NCBI GenBank assembly: GCA_016710595.1
Contig: JADJVM010000008.1
Coordinates: forward strand, 992,001 to 1,056,000
Length of the DNA: 64,000 nt
Origin: Niastella sp.
Lineage (GTDB): Bacteria; Bacteroidota; Bacteroidia; Chitinophagales; Chitinophagaceae
Reading direction: 5' to 3'
The first letter of the stretch is position 1; the number at the start of each line of letters is the position of its first letter. The notes under the pieces were generated by a model. It saw only the letters and a program-made list of their open reading frames with translations, was not told where the DNA came from and ran no database searches. This document shows, in pieces, positions 59,105-64,000 of this stretch. Made by a program: the position numbers and the translations under genes.

Positions 59105-59909
59105 GTTGTATTTCGTTTATTTGTTTTTTACTTAATTTACTATATTCTTCTGCACTTTTAAGCAGTTTGCTCTCGGGATAACGATCAATAAAGTCCTCAT
59201 ATTCACCGGTCACTTTTTCAAAGCGTTCCACTTGTTTGTCAGGGATGCTCATTTGTGCAAACTTATAATATGATTTCACTACCATCAATTTATATTCATC
59301 CCCTTTAGTAGTAGTTGGGAAATTATTTATAAGGTCAGAAAATGCCAAAGCTGCCGCACGGTACTGCCCCAGGTTATAATATAAATGTGCCGAACGATAA
59401 TCTTTCATCTCCATTTTTTCGTAACACTTATCAATTACATCCGAAGCTTCTTTTATGCGTGGAGAACCTGGATGGGTATTGATGAAGGTCTGCATCATAT
59501 TCATTGCCTTTATCGTATTCACCTGTTCTAATTCTAATTTGGGGCTTTGTTTATAAAAGCAATAGGCCCGCATATAATCCACTTCTTCAGCCTTGCTACT
59601 GGTAGGGAAAACTTCTAAATAGCCTTTGAAGAGGTTTTCAGCATCCTTATATAAATGCTGGTAATAGTAACAATAAGCATATTGATAATACAGGTGTTCA
59701 AATTTTTGAGAACCTTTGTAGGCCGGAAAAAGTTCTTCATATAATTGTACCGCCAGTTTGTATTTCTTTTTGGCATAGTATTCATCTGCCATTTTCAGCT
59801 TGTATTCTACATCTGTGCTTTTTTGAATTTTGCTGAATTTACTACAGGAAGTAATACTAAGCAATAGGGTAACTATAAGTGCCGCCTGGATATATCTTTT
59901 AAATGCCAT
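59073..59909 (-). CDS. bamD: Outer-membrane assembly lipoprotein BamD
   Basis: 278 residues from the ATG opening the signal peptide; lipobox SITSC marks the lipidated Cys. Five TPR-like helical pairs follow (KYKLAVQLYEELFPAYKGS, KDAENLFKGYLEVFPTSSKAEE). BamD is the essential lipoprotein of the BAM complex that inserts beta-barrel proteins. A -7-like box (TAATTTTG on the minus strand) lies just before the start. Confidence 0.9.
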   Translation of the reverse strand: MAFKRYIQAALIVTLLLSITSCSKFSKIQKSTDVEYKLKMADEYYAKKKYKLAVQLYEELFPAYKGSQKFEHLYYQYAYCYYYQHLYKDAENLFKGYLEVFPTSSKAEEVDYMRAYCFYKQSPKLELEQVNTIKAMNMMQTFINTHPGSPRIKEASDVIDKCYEKMEMKDYRSAHLYYNLGQYRAAALAFSDLINNFPTTTKGDEYKLMVVKSYYKFAQMSIPDKQVERFEKVTGEYEDFIDRYPESKLLKSAEEYSKLSKKQINEIQHEQTASSAKR

Positions 59910-59918
59910 AAAGGATTG

Positions 59919-59926
59919 CAAAATTA
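59919..59926 (-). promoter_or_regulatory. Candidate -7 box of bamD
   Basis: TAATTTTG, exact TAnnTTTG, nine bases before the bamD ATG; transcription would start very close to the gene. No -33 box at good spacing. Confidence 0.35.
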
Positions 59927-59992
59927 ATGCTTTTTTGCCAAAAATCTACTATTCAATCCACTGAACCAAAAACTCATCGTTAAGGTTAACCT

Positions 59993-60021
59993 AAAAAAGA
60001 GGCCCTCCCAAAGGGAGGGCC
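59993..60021 (-). terminator. Terminator of the OmpA-family gene
   Basis: Perfect GC-rich stem GGCCCTCCC / GGGAGGGCC with AAA loop, followed on the minus strand by CT and six T residues. Confidence 0.9.
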
Positions 60022-60054
60022 ATCATTGAGCAAAAAGTGGAATTAAAACTTATT

Positions 60055-61710
60055 TTAGTTTGACTTTACGTCAACTGTATTTTTATCTCCGCCACCTACT
60101 TCGCAGTTGGTGCTTATTCTGTCTGCACTGATACCTTGGTTTTCTACCAGGTAACGTTGAGCAGCTTCCAGTCTTTTTTGACATACTGCCTGAGATGCTT
60201 TAGAAGCTTCAGGATAGCCATTTAAAGTAATTGTGCAGCTTGGATTTGCTTTCATTTTAGAAGCAACTGTGCTTAACATTGATTTTACATCACTGCTCAG
60301 TGTAGCTGAATTACCACGGAAACTTAAACTTGGATAATCAGTAGGGCACATAGAAGCGGTAGTACCGGTGCGCATACTATCGCAGCAAGCAGGTGGAGGG
60401 CATTTACCAACACCATCAGCATCTACTGGTTGACATTCTGTAGGTGTAATTAATTGTTTGTCTTTACAATCAGGAACGCCATCTCCATCAGTATCAAGAG
60501 AAACACCATGTGTATCTACCGGGCAACCGGCTGGAGTATTTGGTTCACGATCAAGTTGATCAACTACGCCATCACCATCTGCATCATCAAATACCGGTTT
60601 AGGTAATTTCATGTGCTTTGGATTGTTTAGTTCGCTGTAAGCGTAAGTAAGCGGGTTTAACCAGTAAAGAGGTTCAACTGATTTTGCACCAATATTAAAG
60701 TTCAAGCCAATTGAAGCATAGTTATAAGAATCAAAATCACGTGTTTGAACGGCATCACCCCAGGCATGTTCCTGCCATTGTTGACCATCTAATAAATCAT
60801 CTTTCACAAATGTGTGACGATCTTCAATTGCCAGGTTAATGCGTTTACCTAATTTAAAAGCAACACCGGCTAAGATAGTTCCTGAAGGACGCAATGTATT
60901 ATCCCCCAGTTTTTGCCTGCGTGAACCCTGGCCTTCAGCTGGGGTTTCATAGCTATCATCCATAATATCTTTCAATTCTTTACGAATATCTTTCCTGTCT
61001 TTATAGCTGCCAAAATTATATTTAACTGCTAATGCATTGAATTTAGCAGCATAGTTATTACCGCTTTCATCTAATGCATTTACCATTGTTTTATAAATGG
61101 TAGCACCTATACCGGCACCTGCATATAATTGTAATGAAGTTTTGTTTTTATGAAAACGGATATTGTTTAAACTTACCAAGCCTTGCAAACCAAGATCCTG
61201 AAGTTTTGTTTTATAGTTATAGAAAACTACATCACCGCTACCGGCAGTATTGCCAAAACCATCAGAGATCACCCCGCCGTAACCTACAGTGAAATATCTT
61301 TTACCTGCCGGAAGGTTAGCATTCCAGGCTGGATTTTTAAAATAGTTCAAACTACCTAAGTAGTTTTGACCCTTGCCTGTTGCATTTAAATATTGCAAGC
61401 GAAGTGAAAATACATAACCCAATGCTTTTCTTACATGAACACTAAAATTGGGGAATGTAAAAGGAACTGCGGTAACATCACTACTTAAAGTAAATACACC
61501 TAAAGAAGCTCCAACTTCCCACATATTACGGGGTTTAGCAGGAAAATCATATGCATTATTCCAGAACTCTGTCTGTTGGGGCATATTTTTAGAACGGATC
61601 ACAGAGGAGTCATATATTGAATACCCTGCATCTGAGGTTTGCTGTGCGAAAACACTTGTTCCAAGGAGCATTAACGCCAGAGTTAGTAATTTAAACTTTT
61701 TGCTTAACAT
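60055..61710 (-). CDS. OmpA-like outer-membrane protein with Ca-binding repeats
   Basis: 551 residues. Signal peptide to SVFAQ, then an outer-membrane beta-barrel domain (about 35-365), thrombospondin type 3 repeats with Asp-rich loops (DADGDGVVDQLDREP and DTDGDGVPDCKD, about 375-420), a Cys-rich linker (CPPPACCDS) and a C-terminal OmpA-type domain (about 450-551). The OmpA domain is divergent: GYPEASKASQAVCQKRLEAA replaces the HTD..G..N..LS..RA motif, so peptidoglycan binding may be weak. Major porin-like outer-membrane protein. Confidence 0.85.
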   Translation of the reverse strand: MLSKKFKLLTLALMLLGTSVFAQQTSDAGYSIYDSSVIRSKNMPQQTEFWNNAYDFPAKPRNMWEVGASLGVFTLSSDVTAVPFTFPNFSVHVRKALGYVFSLRLQYLNATGKGQNYLGSLNYFKNPAWNANLPAGKRYFTVGYGGVISDGFGNTAGSGDVVFYNYKTKLQDLGLQGLVSLNNIRFHKNKTSLQLYAGAGIGATIYKTMVNALDESGNNYAAKFNALAVKYNFGSYKDRKDIRKELKDIMDDSYETPAEGQGSRRQKLGDNTLRPSGTILAGVAFKLGKRINLAIEDRHTFVKDDLLDGQQWQEHAWGDAVQTRDFDSYNYASIGLNFNIGAKSVEPLYWLNPLTYAYSELNNPKHMKLPKPVFDDADGDGVVDQLDREPNTPAGCPVDTHGVSLDTDGDGVPDCKDKQLITPTECQPVDADGVGKCPPPACCDSMRTGTTASMCPTDYPSLSFRGNSATLSSDVKSMLSTVASKMKANPSCTITLNGYPEASKASQAVCQKRLEAAQRYLVENQGISADRISTNCEVGGGDKNTVDVKSN

Positions 61711-61756
61711 AACTGAATGATTGATAGATTTCTAATTATACGAGTTGATTAATTTG

Positions 61757-61788
61757 CAAATTTATGGGTTTGAACCCCAATAGACAAA
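61757..61788 (-). promoter_or_regulatory. Bacteroidota-type promoter of the OmpA-like gene
   Basis: On the minus strand: TTTG, 20-base spacer, TAAATTTG, followed by C. Both elements match the sigma-ABfr consensus. It lies 47 bases upstream of the start codon; the best promoter in the window. Confidence 0.65.
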
Positions 61789-61951
61789 CTTTTTTAGCAA
61801 TTATTTACCAGCAAATATTTTGTACTGGTTGTAATTTGTAGTAACAAGACTTATACCAAATCAAAAAAGCTGCATCAATTTCCGCAATTTCTTTACAAAT
61901 TTGTTGATTATTTTATGGTTTTCGATACAGACCGAACTATCTTGCCCCATC

Positions 61952-62914
61952 ATGAAGGCAATTCAACAATGCATTGAAAATGAACTCAAGATATTTGAAT
62001 CTAAGTTCTCCGAGGCAGTAAAAAGCCAGGTTCCTTTGTTGGATAGTATCATGAAATATATCATTCGGCGCAAAGGAAAACAAATGCGTCCCATGTTTGT
62101 ATTTTTAAGTGCAAAATTACATGGTCCCGTAAATGAAAGTACTTACCGGGCTGCTGCTTTGGTGGAAATGCTCCATACTGCTACCCTGGTACACGACGAT
62201 GTAGTGGATGAAGCTTATGAACGTCGTGGCTTTTTCTCCATCAACGCTTTATGGAAAAATAAAGTAGCAGTTTTGGTGGGCGATTACTTACTTTCAAAAG
62301 GGTTACTCCTTTCTACCAAAAATGAAGATTTTATGCATTTACAAATTTTATCAGATGCCGTTCGTAAAATGAGTGAGGGAGAACTTTTACAAATAGAAAA
62401 ATCGAGAAAGCTAAATTTAGATGAAAGCGTTTATTTTGAAATTATAAAAAATAAAACCGCCTCCTTACTTTCATCTGCCTGCGCTGTGGGCGCTTATAGC
62501 AGTACTCAAAACATGGAAATTGTGGAACAAATGAAACAATTTGGCGAAAAAGTAGGTATCGCATTCCAGATTAAAGATGATCTTTTTGATTATGGAACAG
62601 AAGAAATTGGCAAACCGACGGGTAATGATATTAAAGAAAAAAAACTTACACTACCTTTAATTTATGCCCTGCAAAATGCTGATAAAGCAACCAGGCGGCA
62701 TATCATCAATATAGTAAAAAACGAATCAAAAAATAAGGAAAAAGTAAAAGAAGTAACTGACCTGGTAAAGCAACTGGGCGGCATCGGGTATGCACAGCAA
62801 AAAATGGAATCTTACCGTGATGAAGCCCTTGCCATTGTTCAGCAGTTTCCACCGTCACCCATACGCCAGGCCCTTGTAGAACTGGTACAATATACTACCG
62901 ATAGAAAATATTAA
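61952..62914 (+). CDS. Polyprenyl diphosphate synthase
   Basis: 320 residues from ATG; the longer in-frame TTG start adds an odd hydrophobic stretch. The first aspartate-rich motif is HDDVVDEAYERRG near 81, with RRKGKQMRP upstream, and the second is KDDLFDYG near 209. It elongates farnesyl diphosphate with IPP units, probably the menaquinone side chain (IspB/HepT-like) in this phylum. RecJ follows one base after the stop. Confidence 0.9.
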   Translation: MKAIQQCIENELKIFESKFSEAVKSQVPLLDSIMKYIIRRKGKQMRPMFVFLSAKLHGPVNESTYRAAALVEMLHTATLVHDDVVDEAYERRGFFSINALWKNKVAVLVGDYLLSKGLLLSTKNEDFMHLQILSDAVRKMSEGELLQIEKSRKLNLDESVYFEIIKNKTASLLSSACAVGAYSSTQNMEIVEQMKQFGEKVGIAFQIKDDLFDYGTEEIGKPTGNDIKEKKLTLPLIYALQNADKATRRHIINIVKNESKNKEKVKEVTDLVKQLGGIGYAQQKMESYRDEALAIVQQFPPSPIRQALVELVQYTTDRKY

Positions 62915-62915
62915 G

Positions 62916-64000
62916 TTGGAAAAAAGATGGAAAATATTGCCCGCAAATGATCCTGAAATTGATCATTTACAAGCTTCACTAAGCATCAGCCGGGTTATTT
63001 GTACCATGCTGGTACAACGCAATATCCGCAACTTCCAGGAAGCAAAAACCTATTTTAGGCCAAGCCTTCAACAACTTCACAGCCCCTGGCTTATGAAAGA
63101 TATGGATAAGGCAGTTGACCGCTTATTAAAAGCCTTTGAAACAAAAGAAAAAATATTGGTATTTGGAGATTACGATGTAGATGGTACTACCGCTGTGGCA
63201 AGCATGTATCATTTTTTATGCAATGCCTATACGCCTACCCAATTAGATTATTATATTCCTCATCGCTACCGGGAAGGATATGGGGTAAGCAAGGCAGGAA
63301 TTGATTTTGCACATGCCAATGGCTTTAGCCTGCTGATAAGTTTAGATTGTGGCATTAAATCAATAGATCTTGTTACGTATGCCAAAGAACTGGGGATTGA
63401 TTTTATTATTTGCGATCACCATTTACCCGATGAAGTATTGCCACCCGCCATTGCGATTTTAAATCCAAAACAAAAGGATTGTTCCTACCCTTTTAAAGAA
63501 TTGTGTGGCTGTGGTGTAGGCTATAAATTAATATGTGCGCTCGCAGAAAAATTACAGTTAGATCCCATTTTACCTACTCAATATCTTGACCTTGTGGCAA
63601 CCGCTATTGCTGCTGATATTGTACCCATCACAGATGAAAACAGAGTACTGGCTTTTTTAGGTTTACAAAAAATTAATACCGAGCCCCTGCCGGGAATAAA
63701 AGCCTTAATAACTTTAGGCGCCATAAAAAAAGCGCTTACCATCAGCACCGTGGTTTTTGTAATTGCACCCCGTATAAATGCTGCAGGCCGCATGGATGAT
63801 GCCCGTAAAGCAGTGCAACTTTTTATAGAACCCGATTACAACCGGGCGTATGAATATGCAGAAATGTTGCATCATGATAATGCTGACAGGAAAGAAGCTG
63901 ATACCAACATTACCGAACAGGCATTGGAAATGCTAAACAGCCAGGAAAATATACATGAACTTAAATCTTCTGTATTATACCGTGAAGACTGGCACAAGGG
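62916..64000 (+). CDS. recJ: Single-stranded-DNA exonuclease RecJ, N-terminal part (runs off window)
   Basis: 361 residues visible. Metal-binding motifs of the DHH phosphoesterase superfamily are present: FGDYDVDGTTA near 84, SLDCGI near 145 and CDHHLPDE near 167, then a CGVGYKL segment near 203 and APRINAAGRMDDA near 287. RecJ degrades single-stranded DNA 5' to 3' in recombination and mismatch repair. The start is TTG (MEKRWKILP) since the nearest ATG is out of frame and soon stops. The C-terminal part lies beyond the window. Confidence 0.9.
   Translation, partial: MEKRWKILPANDPEIDHLQASLSISRVICTMLVQRNIRNFQEAKTYFRPSLQQLHSPWLMKDMDKAVDRLLKAFETKEKILVFGDYDVDGTTAVASMYHFLCNAYTPTQLDYYIPHRYREGYGVSKAGIDFAHANGFSLLISLDCGIKSIDLVTYAKELGIDFIICDHHLPDEVLPPAIAILNPKQKDCSYPFKELCGCGVGYKLICALAEKLQLDPILPTQYLDLVATAIAADIVPITDENRVLAFLGLQKINTEPLPGIKALITLGAIKKALTISTVVFVIAPRINAAGRMDDARKAVQLFIEPDYNRAYEYAEMLHHDNADRKEADTNITEQALEMLNSQENIHELKSSVLYREDWHK

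Overview
The window comes from a member of the Bacteroidota, most likely a Chitinophagaceae-type aerobe; the family placement is inferred. Supporting features are the AT-rich DNA with few Shine-Dalgarno motifs, several promoter-like TAnnTTTG -7 boxes, a T9SS-exported surface protein, many Bacteroidota-specific families (DUF6702, DUF2911, DUF4296, PorD/DUF4835, DUF6263, DUF3365), and the block bamD-rpoZ-coaBC-porD-DUF4296. Most genes are chromosomal housekeeping or envelope genes. There is no rRNA, CRISPR array or intact transposase. One tRNA (Lys, UUU) is present.

Layout. 1-10.7 kb: end of a PAP2 phosphatase, a CorC-like transporter, DUF6702/HupE pair, M1 metallopeptidase, esterase, small enzymes, tRNA-Lys, SDR, a SAM-hydrolase relative, DUF2911. 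11.0-19.3 kb: a TetR-controlled efflux operon (membrane protein, Dps, TetR, haem-binding DUF3365 lipoprotein, TolC, adaptor, four-helix-bundle protein, RND pump) in which five genes end in copies of one AT-rich repeat. 19.3-30.7 kb: an OmpA protein and a zone of broken genes, a perfect 140-bp duplication flanking a BspA-like surface protein with 18 near-identical repeats, and a minus-strand redox cluster (nitronate-monooxygenase-like protein, DGC zinc protein, U32/TrhP-like protein, ferredoxin) in which two genes, plus the neighbouring PPOX gene, carry one-base frameshifts. 30.7-32.9 kb: a two-gene haem-copper reductase whose subunit I lacks the active-site Tyr and one CuB His, which suggests NO rather than O2 as substrate. 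33-44 kb: amino-acid permease, DedA protein, GT9 glycosyltransferase, DUF922 protein, an Nramp-UspA fusion with its DtxR/MntR regulator and a palindromic operator, a glycogen-phosphorylase-like protein without the PLP lysine, an MFS transporter, and DUF6263. 44.2-52.7 kb: KAS III-like enzyme and a surface-polysaccharide nucleotide-sugar operon (aminotransferase, Ugd, UDP-xylose synthase, WbpO/WbpP-like pair, RfbC, RfbD). 52.8-64 kb: htpG, CoA-transferase pair, the conserved PorD/CoaBC/RpoZ/BamD block, an OmpA porin-like protein, polyprenyl synthase and the start of recJ.

Functional themes: envelope building (BamD, PorD, OmpA proteins, nucleotide sugars), stress and metal handling (Dps, HtpG, Nramp-Usp, CorC), and a possible NO or low-oxygen island at 26-33 kb where the atypical haem-copper enzyme sits beside the flavin/Fe-S cluster. 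The two most unusual signals are that enzyme plus its neighbours, and the repeat-decorated efflux operon with its embedded four-helix-bundle gene.
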